From the NCBI GenBank assembly GCA_036186865.1, contig AP025047.1:22711447-22775446 (forward strand): a DNA stretch of 64,000 nucleotides, read 5' to 3'. The position numbers were made by a program, and so were the translations under genes. The notes below the pieces were generated by a model. That model ran no database searches, was not told the origin of the DNA, and was given only the letters and a program-made list of their open reading frames with translations. Positions 23,143 to 34,768 of this stretch are shown in pieces (position 1 is the stretch's first letter; every line of letters starts with the position of its first letter). This DNA comes from Eustoma russellianum (taxonomy: Eukaryota > Streptophyta > Magnoliopsida > Gentianales > Gentianaceae).

Positions 23143-24375
23143 ATTGTGCGACCCAGAGGGAGACCGGCCAGAGCTAGGCCCGATGTGCAAGAGCCTATTC
23201 CACCTCCACCCGCTCAGGCCCCTCCACCCCCACCGCCTCAAGGCCAAAATCCACCGCCAGTTCAGAACGTCCCTCCACCACAAGGACCTTTTCCACCCAT
23301 GATGCCAGACATCAACGTTTTTTAGAACTTCTGCCAAATAGTTACCCAAATTGGACAAGTGATGCTACAACAGAATAACCCTCAACCTCACGAGCCGGTC
23401 AAGATGCTCAGTATTACTTTGAAAAGTTGAAAAGAGCCAATGTTCCGCCGTTTGAAGGAAATTCAGACCCTGATGTTGCTGAGAAGTGGCTCGATGAGGT
23501 AGAAAATTGTTTCGAACTGATCAGAGCCCCAGAAGAAGTAAAGACTCAAGCCGTCAGGCCGTTTCTATTGGGAGAGGCCAACCAATGGTGGAAGGCCAAT
23601 CTACAAGCTTTACCAAGACCAATTCCCTGGGAGAGATTCCTCTAGGAATTTAATAAGTTCTACATACCACCCTCAGTTAAACTGCAGAAAAGACATGAGT
23701 TTGAGTCGCTGATACAGGAGTCCGGAATGACGATTGCCGACTACGCCAACAAATTTATAGCTTTGGGAAGATTCCAACCATCGACTATTAACGATGAAGA
23801 AACCAAAATGTTGAAATTCGAGAGAGGACTGAACTCTAGAATCCGAACATGGCTTGGTTAATGCCAACCCAGCAAACTTTGGTACCCTTCTAGATGCCTG
23901 TTACAGAATTTAAAGAGATATCATCCGTCGGGATGAATTTAGCCAAAAGAGGGGAAGGGAGATGTCTGGAAGCGGAGGGCCCCGTAAGTCCGCCAAGCAA
24001 AACACAAGGGGGCCAGGGCGTCAAGGGAAGAACCGATTTCAACACCGTCCCCAGAAAAATCAATCACATAATCAAGGACAACAATCTGCCATTCCAAACT
24101 GTTCTCATTGTGGTAAGCGCCATATAGGAGAATGTTATATCCAGGCTGGGAAATGTTTCGGATGCGGCCAGACTGGGCACATCCTTAAGGACTGTCCGAA
24201 CAAAGGAAACACCTGTTTTGGATGCGGGAAACCAGGACATATGGCCAGAGAGTGTCTAGAGAAGGGGACTCAGCAACAACAACAGCCACCAAAACCCCAC
24301 CGCCAGCGTACCAACGCATGAGTCCACGCTATGGACCGACGCAGCCCGCTGAAGAAGCCGATAATGTGGTAACAG
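23143..24375 (+). pseudogene. F1 gag (capsid and zinc knuckles), broken
   Basis: Gag forms the virus-like particle. The reading starts with a basic, proline-rich segment (VRPRGRPARARP), as in F2 gag. A Retrotrans_gag capsid domain covers about 23430-23870 (ANVPPFEGNSDPDVAEKWL, QWWKANLQ, KFYIPPS). Two CCHC knuckles lie near 24150-24262 (CFGCGQTGHILKDC and CFGCGKPGHMAREC); F2 has only one clear CCHC here. The expected ATG reads ATT at 23143, and stops (for example a TAG near 23643) and frame changes interrupt the frame. The last codons read VVT and stop at the intron-like segment beginning 24376. Confidence 0.83.
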
Positions 24376-24453
24376 GTATTTTCAGGAAACCGTACTAATT
24401 TTCTTTTACAACCTCGTTGCCTTATGGTGCTTAGTAAGAATTATATGATTTAG
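24376..24453 (+). other. Intron-like insertion 1 of F1, gag/protease junction (78 nt)
   Basis: The segment starts ACAG/GTATTT and ends GATTTAG/GAGTT. Joining the flanks gives VVTG followed by VILV and the protease in frame (phase 1). F2 has a 77-nt segment at the same codon. It is full of stops in all forward frames. Splicing is inferred from the sequence and not shown. Confidence 0.65.
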
Positions 24454-27400
24454 GAGTTATACTAGTATGTTCAATACTTGCCAACATACTATTTGACAGT
24501 GGCGCCAGCCACTCTTTCATATCCAAGAGATTCGCAAAGAATATTGAGAAAAGGCCCAACCCATATGTATGCACCTTATAGAATCCAAGCAGCTGAGGGA
24601 GCAGGTGCTTGTAGCTCACCATGTAATTCAAAATTGCGAACTTGAGTTTAATAACCATCGGTTTGATGCCGATTTATTCCATACCCATGACGGACTTTCA
24701 ATGTAATTCTTGGGATGGACTGGCTCTCCAAGAACTATGCCAACATCGATTGTAGTGAAAAACAAGTTACCTTTAAGGACCCCACACACAAAGCCGTAAC
24801 CTTTCAAGGGGGATCAAAGTTACGAAAAGAATCCTAAGAACATTTATGTAAATGCAATTTGCGCTAGGAAAGCTTTAAGAAAGGACATCAAGGATATCTC
24901 GTCTATGCCATAAACACTGATCAAGCACCCACAGAATTAATCCAAGTTCCAGTAGTTCGAGAATATCCGGAAGTTTTTCCAGAAGAATTGCTAGGCCTTC
25001 CCTCGGAACAGGAAATATCTTTTGAGATCACTGATTCCAGGAGAGGAGCCGATATCGAAGGCTGCCTACAGAATGGCCCCTGCAGAACTGAAAGAGCTGA
25101 AGGAGCAGCTACGTGAGTTATTGGAAAAGAAGCTGATACGCCCGAGTGTTTCACCCTTGGGGAGCTCCGGTACTATTCGTCAAAAAGAAGACAGGAGTAT
25201 GCGATTATGTATTGATTATAGGGAACTCAACAAGATCACTATAAAGAATAAATATCCCCTTGCCAAGGATCGACGACTTGTTCGATCAGCTTCGGGTAAG
25301 TAAACAAAACATTTATTTAGTAATAAGTTCTATAAACCCTACCTAAAGGTATCATGATGCAGGGGGCAAGAATTTTCAGTAAGATTGATCTTCGCTCAGG
25401 ATACTTCCAAGTTGAAGATCAAGGCTGAAGACGTCCACAAAACTTGCATTCAGAACCCGTTACGGGCATTACGAATTTTTAGTGATGCCGTTCGGACTGA
25501 CCTAACGCTCCTACTACATTCATGGATCTAATGAATCGAGTTTTTCAAGATCAATTAGACTAAATTCGTCGTAGTCTTCATCGACGATATCTTGATATAT
25601 TCACAGGATGAAGAGACCCATGCAAGCCGATCTAAGGATTACTCTGGACATTCTGCGAAGGGAACAACTATATGCGAAGTTTAATAAGTGCGAATTTTGG
25701 CTACGAAGTGTAGCCTTTCTAGGGCATGTGATATCCGAAGAAGGTATATCCGTAGATCCCAAGAAAATCGAAGCAATCACGGAGTGGCCCAGACCGACAA
25801 ATGTTACGGAGGTACGAAGTTTTCTCGGTCTCGCTGGTTACTATCAGAATTTCGTAGAAGGATTCTCTCGGATTGCTATGCCTATGACCCGATTAACCCA
25901 GAAGAAAACCAAGTTCGAATGGACCTCAGACTGTGAAAATAGCTTTCACTGAACTTGAAGAAGAAACTGACCTCCGCCCCAGTCTTAGCACAGCCCATTC
26001 CCTGGAGAAAACTTTGTTGTGTATAGTATGCCTCTAAGAACGGTTAGGATGTGTACTTGAATGCAAAAAGATCGAGTAATTGCATATGCATCCCGACAGT
26101 TGAAACCATTTGAACAAAACTATCCTATACACGACCTTGAGCTGGCAGCTGTGGTCTTCGCACTAAAAATATGGAGGCACTATTTATACGGCGAAAGGTG
26201 CGAAAATTTTCACGGACCACAAAAAGTCTCAAATACCTATTCACCCAAAAAGAGCTGAACATGCGGACAACCGAAGATGGCTAGAATTAATGAAAGGACT
26301 ATGACCTGTCAATTCAATATCACCCGGGAAAAGCCAATAGGGTGGCAGACGCATTAAGTAGAAAAACAAGCCATCCACGCCAACCCCTTTGCAGCGTGAC
26401 ATGGAAGAAATTAATCTAGAAGAAGTCGATTCAATTGAGGGCATGCTCGCAAAGTTGATGATATTCCTTCACTAATAGACAGGAATTAAAGAGGAGCAAG
26501 AAAAGGATGAAACCCTAAGGAAGATAAAGGACCGATACGAAGCAAATCCCATTGGAGAATTTAAGGTTCGAGACGAAAACTAGTCCTGTGGTTCCAAGAA
26601 AGATTGTGCGTACCCAATAACGAAGACTTTTGAACGAAAGTTCTCAAGAGGCACATAACTCGCGATTATCCATCCACCCTGGAAGCCAATAAAATGTACC
26701 AGATTTGAAACGACGATTCTGGTGGCGCTGGCATGAAAAGACAGATTGCAGAATTTGTGGGAAAAATGCCTCATTTGCCAGAAGGTGAAAGCAGAACACC
26801 AGAAACCCGCAGGGTTGGTGCAGCTCTCGAAGTTCACCGAATGGAAGTGAGACCACATTTCTATGGATTTTAATTACCGACCTGACCTAGAACAAGAAAG
26901 CAGATTACGATGCCATTTGGGTGGTTAGTTGATCAGTCTAACCAAGTCCGCCCATTTCATGGCTATGACAATCAAAGCTCCAATGGAAAAGGTTGGCTAC
27001 GATGTACGTGGAATCAAATTCGTGAGTCTTCATGGAGTACCCCTAAGTATCGTGTGTGATCGCGACCCTCGTTTCACATCACGATTCTGGACAGCTTTTC
27101 AGAAAACAATGGGCACTGAGATTCACATGAGCTCGGCATTTCATCCCCAAACGGATGGTCAATCAGAAAGAACTATTCAGACACTGGAAGACATGCTGCG
27201 ATCTTGCACACTCGACTTTGGAAAAAGCTAGGATCGAAGTCTCAAGCTAGTAGAATTTTCATTATAACAACAGCTACCATCGATCTATAGGAATGGCCCC
27301 GTACGAAGCACTCTATGGAAGAAAATGCCGTTCTCCTCTTTACTGGGATGAAATAGGAGACAGGGTTCTCACTGAACCCGACCTAGTAGAGCAGACCCGA

Positions 27401-27915
27401 AAGAAAATAAAAGTCATAAAGCAAAAATTACAAGCGGCCCAAGATAGAAGCAAGGTTTGGGCGGATGAGAAGCGGCGACCCTTTGGAATTTCAAGATGGG
27501 GAAAAAGTGTTTCTAAAGGTGTCGCCAACGAAAGGAGTTAAAAGATTTGGTATTAAAGGGAAGCTAAGCCCAAGATTTATTGGGCCATATGAGGTCTTGA
27601 AAGAATTGGGAAAGTGGCATATCGACTCGCATCTACCGCCCACCCTATCTCAAATACATGACGTGTTTCATGTCTCTCAACTGCGATGATACGTACAACG
27701 ATCCTAGTCATGTCATAAAGATCAACCTTTGAAGCTGGAGGCCGACACGACCTATGAGGAAGAACCAGAAAAGATAGTTGATCGTAAGGAAAATGTGCTA
27801 AGGAAAACAAACTATACCAATGGTTAAGGTACAATGGAAGAAACCATTCTATGGATGAGTCTACCTGGGAACTAGAAGAGGACATGAAGAATTTGTACCC
27901 CCACCTCTTTGATTA
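24454..27915 (+). pseudogene. F1 pol: protease, RT, RNase H, integrase (broken)
   Basis: Protease lies at about 24454-24760, with active-site motif LFDSGASHSF near 24490 and LGMDW near 24710. RT spans about 25010-25950 (IRPSVSP, RLCIDYRELNKI, then the intron-like segment, then FSKIDLRSGY with a frame change, FIDDILIYS with a shift, and EGISVDPKK). RNase H lies at about 25970-26400, where VIAYASRQLKP and the EL motif are visible. Integrase core motifs follow at about 26900-27300 (VCDRDPRFTSRFW, HPQTDGQSERTIQ, MAPYEALYGRKCRSP), then the C-terminal part with VSPTKGVKRFGIKGK. Frameshifts are frequent. The reading order and motifs parallel F2 throughout. Confidence 0.87.
25296..25362 (+). other. 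Intron-like insertion 2 of F1, inside RT (67 nt)
   Basis: The segment begins CGG/GTAAGT, a consensus plant 5' splice site, and ends GATGCAG/GGGG. Joining the flanks gives FDQLR followed by GARIFSK, the uninterrupted RT sequence of the family. The 67-nt length is not a multiple of three, so it must be removed for RT to be read. F2 carries a 69-nt segment at exactly the same codon boundary (phase 0). Confidence 0.8.
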
Positions 27916-27946
27916 GCACTTTCAAGTTTCGAGGACGAAACTTATA

Positions 27947-27960
27947 ATAAGGGGGGAGAA
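27947..27960 (+). other. F1 polypurine tract
   Basis: ATAAGGGGGGAGAA ends directly at the start of the 3' LTR. In this family the tract survives RNase H digestion and primes plus-strand synthesis. Confidence 0.92.
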
Positions 27961-30900
27961 TGTTGTAACCCAATAAGAGAATCCTTCTTGTATCCTAAGG
28001 TTGAGTTAGTGAACATGTGGACAATATACGCTTGCGTTTGAAATTGATTAGTCAATGATTATTATAAGTATATCATGAAGAGTACTATGTGCATTACAAG
28101 AAGGAATCCAATTTCCCCATGGCCTATTAGGGTTCGGCCACTAGCCAAGAAGGCTACTTCTTAAATCATAATTTAAGGAACAAATAATGAATGGATATGT
28201 ATTTTTTTAGGAAAAAAAAGGGAAAACAAGGGATTTAATTAAGGCTTAGTTGGGGTAATTAAAGACCCCAACCGCCGACTAGATTAAGAGGGAAGGGGGG
28301 AGGCTAATTAAGTGAAGGGTGGCTAGAGTTAATGAATGTAACCTAACTAGACCTAAAAGAAACTAGGGTTAGTCAAAAGTAACTATGATTAGCCTAAAGT
28401 AACCGAAGTTAGTAGTAAAGTAACCTTGGTTAACTAGAAAGTAACCAAGGTTAAGAGACCTAATTGAGTAGCTAAGGCAAAACCCTCACCACCCTTATAC
28501 CCCAACGGCTAAACCTAGCCATAATAACAAAAAATTCCCTCCAAAACATACTTGAGAACTCTCTAGTTTTTCAAACCCTCCAAAGAAACTCAAGTGAGCT
28601 CCTCTCTCCCTTTCTCTCCCAACCACACGGCCAAGGGAGCAACCAGAAGAAGATTGAGTTCTTCCAAGGCTAAAAGACCTTAGGTAAGTGTTTCTTAGCC
28701 TCTTGAGAAGACATTTACATTTTCTTGAGATGAAACTCATGGTGTATTCTCTCTTGTTCATAACCGTGACCTCCAAGGTCACTAGGCTCAAGTCTTCAAG
28801 CTTTTAGGATTCTAAGCTAGAGAAGCTTGGATACCACTCAAGCCTTTTGGTTAGTCCTCTAGCTTTTAAGGATATATTTGGTTAAAAGTGTAGACTAACC
28901 TTACTCCTTTTTCCTCCTCACCACCGTGGAATGCATGCTAGAGAAGGCAAGAATTCAACTTTTTCAACATATCTCCAAGAAGTGTAAGCAAAAGGCAAGT
29001 ACATCATACTCTTTATGGTTTAGATGTGAAAGTGTGTGCATGAATGGCTAGATATGCTTAAGATCTAATCTTAGTGGTAAAATAACAAGTTGAATGCCCA
29101 CAACTTTCGGCCTAAGTCAATTTTGGGTATGTAAGAGTGAGATCTTGTTCCAAGATGTGTTCTTGGGGATTAAAAGCATATTTATGTGCTAATCTAGGTT
29201 GGATGTGTTAAAGATTCTTTCTTTCATGAATAAAGGCTCACGGTGGAAGGGTCAAGGGAGACATGAGTGATTTTACATGAAAATGTCAACTTAGTAATGA
29301 AGAAGAGACAAACTTGATCTTGTTGTGTGTTAAGTTTAATATGCTCTTGGTTATATCATTTCTTGCATGCACCGAAGAATGTGGCTGTTGGCGAAGGGTG
29401 CGTGTGTTCATCCCAAAATAGTGGCTAATCGTTGGTGACAAAATGTAAGCTAAGGACATTTAGGAGGAATCTATGATCATTAGAAAAATTTCTGGAACTA
29501 GACTGGAATTTGGACTGTAATGTGAGACCCAAAAAGGGACCTTAAGAACCTTCAAACCCATTGATTTTTGGTATGCTATTAGTTTTATGAGTATGTGAGA
29601 CGTGAGAGTTGGAATCACCTTAAAAAGAGCCACGGTTTATTTTTAATGAATTTCCTACTGAGATTGGTCCTGCTGGAAAAGTTGTACTGGACAGAATGTA
29701 AGTAACGTGTTTGGTAGTCTAAAAGTGGAGGTGTGCAAATCCACTAATTTTCGGTATGGTACTAACCTCAAGAATAAAGAAAAGGTTGGCAGTTGGAATT
29801 TTGTTAAAATAAGATGTGGTTTAATTTTAATAAATTTTCTAGTAAAACGGGTCAAACTGAAATATGCTGGATGGACATAATTTGTGTAACAAGTTGCATG
29901 AGCTGGAAAAGGGCCTTAGCAAACTGTAATTGGGCTAAATTTTGACAGGATGCTAGCCCAATGAGTTTATTAAGATGGAGAGTTGGAATTTCCAGAAAAA
30001 GATTAAAGGATTGGTCACAATAAATTTTATAGTAAAATATGGTTATTTCAGAATTCAGGTTACACCGTCTTATAAAAAGGAGCAAACAAGTCCCTCATTG
30101 ACATTTTAACTCCACTATGCATTGCATGGCATTCACTTATGACCTTTACGAAGAAGGACATGCGAACAATGGGTCTAAAACATGCATTTTAGTAGGAAAT
30201 TCCTGAGAAAAAGTAGACGCTACTAAGCTGGAAATTTCAGCATGGCCACGAAACGTATCTACTCGTTTACGCCATGCATTATGCCGCGATTTGCATATTA
30301 CATGTCATGCATTGCATCATCGTCACATACATGATTTACAGCATGTCTTTTATGAGAAAGAAAGATGAAAAGCATTTTCAAAGGATGATTTTATTTTGAA
30401 TGATTCCCCACCGGTACCGTGTGTGAGTATGAACTGGCCAGTATGAACCCGTTCAGATCCGGGTTAAGCGATCTGACAGTATGGCCGTGCAGGCCCAGAA
30501 AATAATAGGCCTGATGATGAGAATGATGATGATGACCGTGCGGGCCCCGGAAAAAAATAGACCCGGCAAGTATGATGACGTTACCGTTCCGAATCCGGGA
30601 ATAATAGATTCGAAGGGGAGAAGTTACCGCCTCAGATCCGGGAAGATAGATCTGAACACTCTGTTGTTTTACGATGATGATGATTTTAAAGAAAGCATGA
30701 AAGATCACATTTCATTTTATCCCGATGCATTCACACGTACGCATGCATGCTTATTACATTTATATAGCGGCTCATGAGACCTAAGTTGTGATGACTCCGT
30801 AGATCCTAAGTGATGATTCTTATTGTGTTATTCATCAATACAAGTTACAGTCTCTTAATGTTATATTCTGCTTCGAGTGGTGATTTTTCTTAAGTTATGA

Positions 30901-31452
30901 TCTTGTTACATTAAGCGAATATCCTTATCGAATATTGGTCGGAGGACAGGTATGCTTCTAAACCCAATCTCTTTTGGGGTTCGGTTCTTGTTCGCACTTT
31001 CCATTTAACCCATGACTATTATAGTATACTTGCTGGTGACATTGTCACTCACCCTATTTTTCTCTCCAGAGGTGGCAGGAGACAAAGTAGAGTGGATTGA
31101 TGACGAACCTAGGGTTCTCTACCCGTGAGTGCACTGGAGGAGGGCCAGGATTAGAAGACCGAACTTGCCAGCTTTAAGAGATGATTGAGATATGTATCTG
31201 AGATGGGAAACAATTTACTTTTGTCGCTTTCTGCTACATTGATGTGGGTTGTAAACTTTAAATGGTTGTGATGACGTTTTTAATTTGAAGTTTTAAATTC
31301 TGCCACGGTTTTGCTTATTTGTTGCGCGTAAGCACGAAAATCCATGCAGTGCTATCATGGATCACGACGTGTATGGATGACGCCTAGTACTCTCCTTAGT
31401 GAAGTACGGCGGGTGCACCGACTTCGACGGGGCTGGGGTGCAGGGCGCCACA
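27961..31452 (+). repeat. F1 3' LTR
   Basis: Starts TGTTGTAACCC and ends GGGCGCCACA. It aligns to the 5' LTR throughout but with many substitutions and indels. It keeps the donor-like AG/GTAAGTG (28682-28688). In place of the three 92-bp repeats it has one related unit and additional hairpins (30453-30655). Confidence 0.92.
30453..30655 (+). repeat. Array of five hairpins with different stems in the F1 3' LTR
   Basis: Five short inverted repeats follow each other: TCAGATC/GATCTGA (30453-30476), CAGGCC/GGCCTG (30490-30513), CGGGCC/GACCCG with one mismatch (30541-30565), CGAATC/GATTCG (30590-30612) and TCAGATC/GATCTGA (30632-30655). Loops are 10-13 nt and mostly similar (CGGGAAxATA type). Stem sequences differ, yet pairing is retained. 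Confidence 0.85.
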
Positions 31453-32584
31453 TTGAAAATGTGAAGATAATATGGCCATAACAACTCCATCATCTTCTCA
31501 ACCCTTTGACAAGATAATAGGCATGTGAGAGGTGAATATTTCAAACAAAAATTTGCACCATATTCAGCCTATAATAGCCGTTGGACATGCTGAATTTTTC
31601 CAAAAATAATTTTGATTTTCCTTAATAAAATAAGGATGGATAATACCACCAAAATATCCTCAACTCCAAGCACAAGAATAGAACATGTGAAGTCTTCATT
31701 TGACTTCAAAAATCTGCTGAAAATACCCAAGAATACCAAGTAGCCGTTTGGCTACATCTTTGAATTTTCCAAGTTGGTATTTTTGCCAACTAGCTCCTTT
31801 TTGATTTGTCCACTTGTCGCCAAGCCATAAAATGAATACCACATCATATCCACCTGATTAATCACGTTTTTGGACATACATATATGTGTAGCAACCCATA
31901 TTTTTGAAGAAGAAATCAATAGATAATAGTTGACAAGATTATGTCAACGTGTAACACCGAAATTCCCAATATTTCTTCTTATATGTCGTGATCGTTTTCA
32001 CACCTTTAACACCTTGAACAACTCTAAATAATGATGATAAATATTTTCCCATAACATATATAAGAGGGTTTTCAAGAAAAATAGAATGTGACATCGCAAA
32101 TTGTCACATATCCAGCTACAGTCAATAATAACATCATGTGAGAGAATAAAATAGAGAATCACCATATTATCTTCAAATTAATAATCACCCAGCTCTAGAA
32201 TGAAGATAGTAATATGTTCAAGAGATTCCTTGAGTGAAAAATACCAAAAATACCCTCGGGAGTGAAATGACCAAAATACTCCTGGTATAAGAAAACTCCA
32301 GAAATGACCCGGATGGTCAGAAATAATCATGATATCACCTTTGTCATGATAAATAGTATAATAATACACCCTTGAATTATTTTTGCCATGTGAATTTCCT
32401 ACAAAACTCAAAATACCAATTTTGCCCTTTTTGGTAAGTTGTAGAACTTCCAAGGCACGTTAGTCACAATACATTTAAAATCATCAAAATCACATAAGAT
32501 TCACATAATGAGCATGTATAAATCATATACCAATGAAAACAACAATTTTAACACATTTTAGAAAATTATTTCTAGAAACCCTAG
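31453..32584. other. Non-coding, AT-rich stretch, origin not recognised
   Basis: No open frame of note, RNA gene or known repeat signature was recognised between the F1 3' LTR and the ATCGATCG cluster. A TGTAACACCGAAATTC string near 31951 resembles the starts of some LTRs, but no partner was found. Confidence 0.5.
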
Positions 32585-32812
32585 ACATCGATCGATCGAA
32601 GTGCCTCAGCTTCAGAGATCAATGTCTCACAGAAAGGTTCAAGTTTTGTCTCTGACCTACATCGATCGATCGAAGTGAGGGTTCCATTTACACCGATCGA
32701 TCGATGTGTCTCAGGTTTAGAGATCTATGTCTCACCGTAAGGTCTTGAACTTTCACTGCCTTACATGAATCGATCGATGTGAGAGATCTATGTACATAGA
32801 TCGATTGATGTG
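32585..32812. repeat. Cluster of five ATCGATCG-type motifs
   Basis: Five occurrences of an (A)TCGATCGAT/AAGTG or TCGATGTG motif lie at 32585-32603, 32659-32677, 32691-32708, about 32768-32781 and 32798-32812. They alternate with AGATCTATGTCTCAC-like segments (for example near 32720 and 32785). The core ATCGATCGAT is self-complementary. The cluster adjoins the minus-strand viral copy. Function unknown. Confidence 0.8.
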
Positions 32813-32851
32813 CAACAACCTGAGAGATCTATGTCAAATTTTTTAACTTTT

Positions 32852-33133
32852 TCAACTTTTAACCACATATAACACCATGTGTGACAACTTTAAGTATTCA
32901 CCACTTAAAGTCATGACTTTGAAAATTATCCGAACATATTTTTCAACATCCGCTACTACTTCATTTGTTATAGAATTACTATTTTCTAAAATTTTCTCTA
33001 CACGACTTAATTGTTGCTTTATAAATTGATTGAAATCATCTTTATTAGATATAGGTTGCATACTAGAAGATGATATTTGAAATGGTTTGAATAATGGTTG
33101 TTTTAATTTTTGATTAGGTGATTCTTCACTCAT
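32852..33133 (-). pseudogene. Coat-protein region fragment, minus copy
   Basis: An open frame of 93 codons begins MSEESPNQ and runs parallel to the plus-strand frame at 48542. Similarity holds for about 60 residues (to about 32945) and is then lost, so the viral copy ends or diverges there. A 400-bp stretch with several stops (33134-33545) connects it to the movement protein, as in the plus copy. Confidence 0.65.
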
Positions 33134-33545
33134 AGATTTAATTGGTTGTGTTTGGTAATATTTTTTCTAACTTATCTAGTTGTTTTCCTATTGTATGTAG
33201 ATGTGTATTTGTATAATTATTTTGTTGAATAATATGTTTGGTATTTGTAAGAGAATCTTCTGTCATATTTTTATAAGGAATAGCCTATATTGGATTTCCT
33301 GATACATCTAATTTTATACCAGCTAAAGGTGGATGATTTGACACTATATTTTTTGGTGATGTGATGGTTATCCACACTTTTGGTTTTTCAATTATTGGGT
33401 TTAAAGTTTTAAAAGGAAATTCTATGTTTTGTGAAGCATATATTCCAAACCAATCAAAGAAAAATATATTAATTTTGTGAATATTTATAAATTCATAATA
33501 TTTTTCTTGAATTTGTTTCCGAATATTACAATAATGTTTAAAAAA

Positions 33546-34687
33546 TCATTCTCTTTTATTATTATTATCTTGACTATCAAATTCATTATGTAATAAAGTT
33601 TTATTTACTTCAAATTCTTTTTCTATTACATTTAATTCATTTGCAATATTGTCTGTTATTGCAGATTGTGCTGGGCTATTAGGTGCACTAAAATCTGATT
33701 TAGTGTAAATATTATTTGATGTACTAGGTGCATTAAAATCTGATTTAGAATAGAACTCTATTTTAAAATAAACTGGTCTAGGAATCTCCGTAGAATAATC
33801 AGCTTTTCTAAATGAAGAGTTAGCATATTCAACATCTGATGTTGAAAATCTTTGTTTTTGATAATGAACATCTATCACAGATGGTATCTGTGAAAATCTT
33901 CCTAAATTTATTATGCTAGAAATTGATGCGTTATCTTTATCCCTATTTGAAAAGCTTCTAGCAAAGCTTAATTTAACTGATCCATCATTTAATAGTCTTA
34001 TTCTATTTATTTCAGTATTTGGTTCATGTGTTTGATTTGTAGCTTTTATTGCTCCTTCTAAGACCCATTAATCTGGAAGATTTACATCATTCCATTTTAT
34101 AGATCTTGAAATTAAAGCATTAGATCTGGTCAATCTGTATGTAGAATTATTGTTTCTCCTCTTTTTAAAGAATGTTTTGGTTTTGGACCTATAAACATGG
34201 AACTCATTACTTTATAATGAATCCGATATATTAAAGCCAATGGAATTGATCCTGGCAACATATCATATCCATGTGTTTTTATTTGGAGTACCAAAGTTTT
34301 CAATATCTGTGTATCTTTTAAAGAACATGAAAAATTTGGATAACAGACAAAAGAGATTAGTCCTATATACAGACTGGACTCGACAGAGCTAAGAAGTGAT
34401 TGTTCAAAGTTGTTATGTCGTATATCTCTTAAGACTACCAATATTGATGTATCCAAACCTTCTCTTGTTAAAGGTTTGATACCCACTTGTATTAGACCAA
34501 CATGTAAATAATGATATCCTTTCTTTTTATGTTTCTCTAGTGATTTATAAGATATAAGTTGTATTGTTTCAGAGCCAGTTTGGTTCAGATCTACCGACAG
34601 CTCATTCAGTTTTATATATCTTTTAATTATACTTGTGTAAACCTTTGGTGAATGTTTGCTTTGTACACGCTGGGTTATAAGTCTCAA
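33546..34687 (-). pseudogene. Caulimovirid movement protein remnant (minus copy)
   Basis: The family protein carries virus through plasmodesmata and belongs to the 30K superfamily. Recognisable segments on the minus strand include YLHVGLIQVGIKPLTREG near 34500 and LRDIRHNNFEQSLL near 34430, which are typical of caulimovirid movement proteins. The first open part (34687-34130) is followed by a frame change with a stop, then a second open part (33878-33546) of lower complexity. The N-terminal part differs from the plus copy. It is non-functional as it stands. Confidence 0.78.
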
Positions 34688-34690
34688 CTG

Positions 34691-34768
34691 AAGAGCAATA
34701 AATCATGTATGCGTCAAAGTGTTTGTAGCCAAAGATCCAAACAAATATAAAAGAAAGCATATATAAAA
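34691..34768. other. Spacer between the two head-to-head viral copies
   Basis: About 80 bp of AT-rich sequence. On the plus strand a TATATAAAA string ends just before the ATG at 34769, which could be a TATA box or chance in AT-rich DNA. The two viral copies diverge on either side, so this is not a simple perfect palindrome. Confidence 0.5.

Larger units (their letters stand above)
19253..31452 (+). mobile_element. Gypsy element F1 (Ty3/gypsy chromovirus, Tekay-like), old and decayed
   Basis: Two long LTRs (19253-22845, 3593 bp, and 27961-31452, 3492 bp) begin TGTTGTAACCC and end GCCACA/CGCCACA. They flank a 5.1-kb interior with an initiator tRNA-Met primer site, gag-pol in plus orientation and a polypurine tract. 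The order protease, RT, RNase H, integrase places it in Ty3/gypsy; similarity to F2 suggests Tekay. LTRs differ by many indels, including repeat number, so the insertion is old. The bases outside the LTRs (GATAG on the left, TTGAA on the right) do not form a target duplication, and the two flanks are unrelated. Confidence 0.93.
32850..34690 (-). mobile_element. Endogenous pararetrovirus segment, minus copy (movement protein to start of coat region)
   Basis: The minus strand is closely related to the plus-strand copy at 34769-35138 and 47230-48700. It carries Caulimoviridae-type movement protein sequence followed by the beginning of the coat-protein region. Frameshifts and stops make it a fossil. 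The two copies lie head to head, about 80 bp apart. Genus assignment is open; the petuvirus/florendovirus group is plausible. Confidence 0.8.

Noticed and set aside
31951..31975. TGTAACACCGAAATTC as the start of another LTR
   Set aside because: No second LTR, primer site or polypurine tract nearby.
32585..32812. Centromeric or telomeric satellite
   Set aside because: Only five irregular copies, with no constant unit length.
34745..34768. TATATAAAA as the promoter of the viral movement protein
   Set aside because: AT-rich surroundings make such a string likely by chance, and caulimovirids transcribe from an intergenic promoter upstream of the whole genome; listed only as a possibility.
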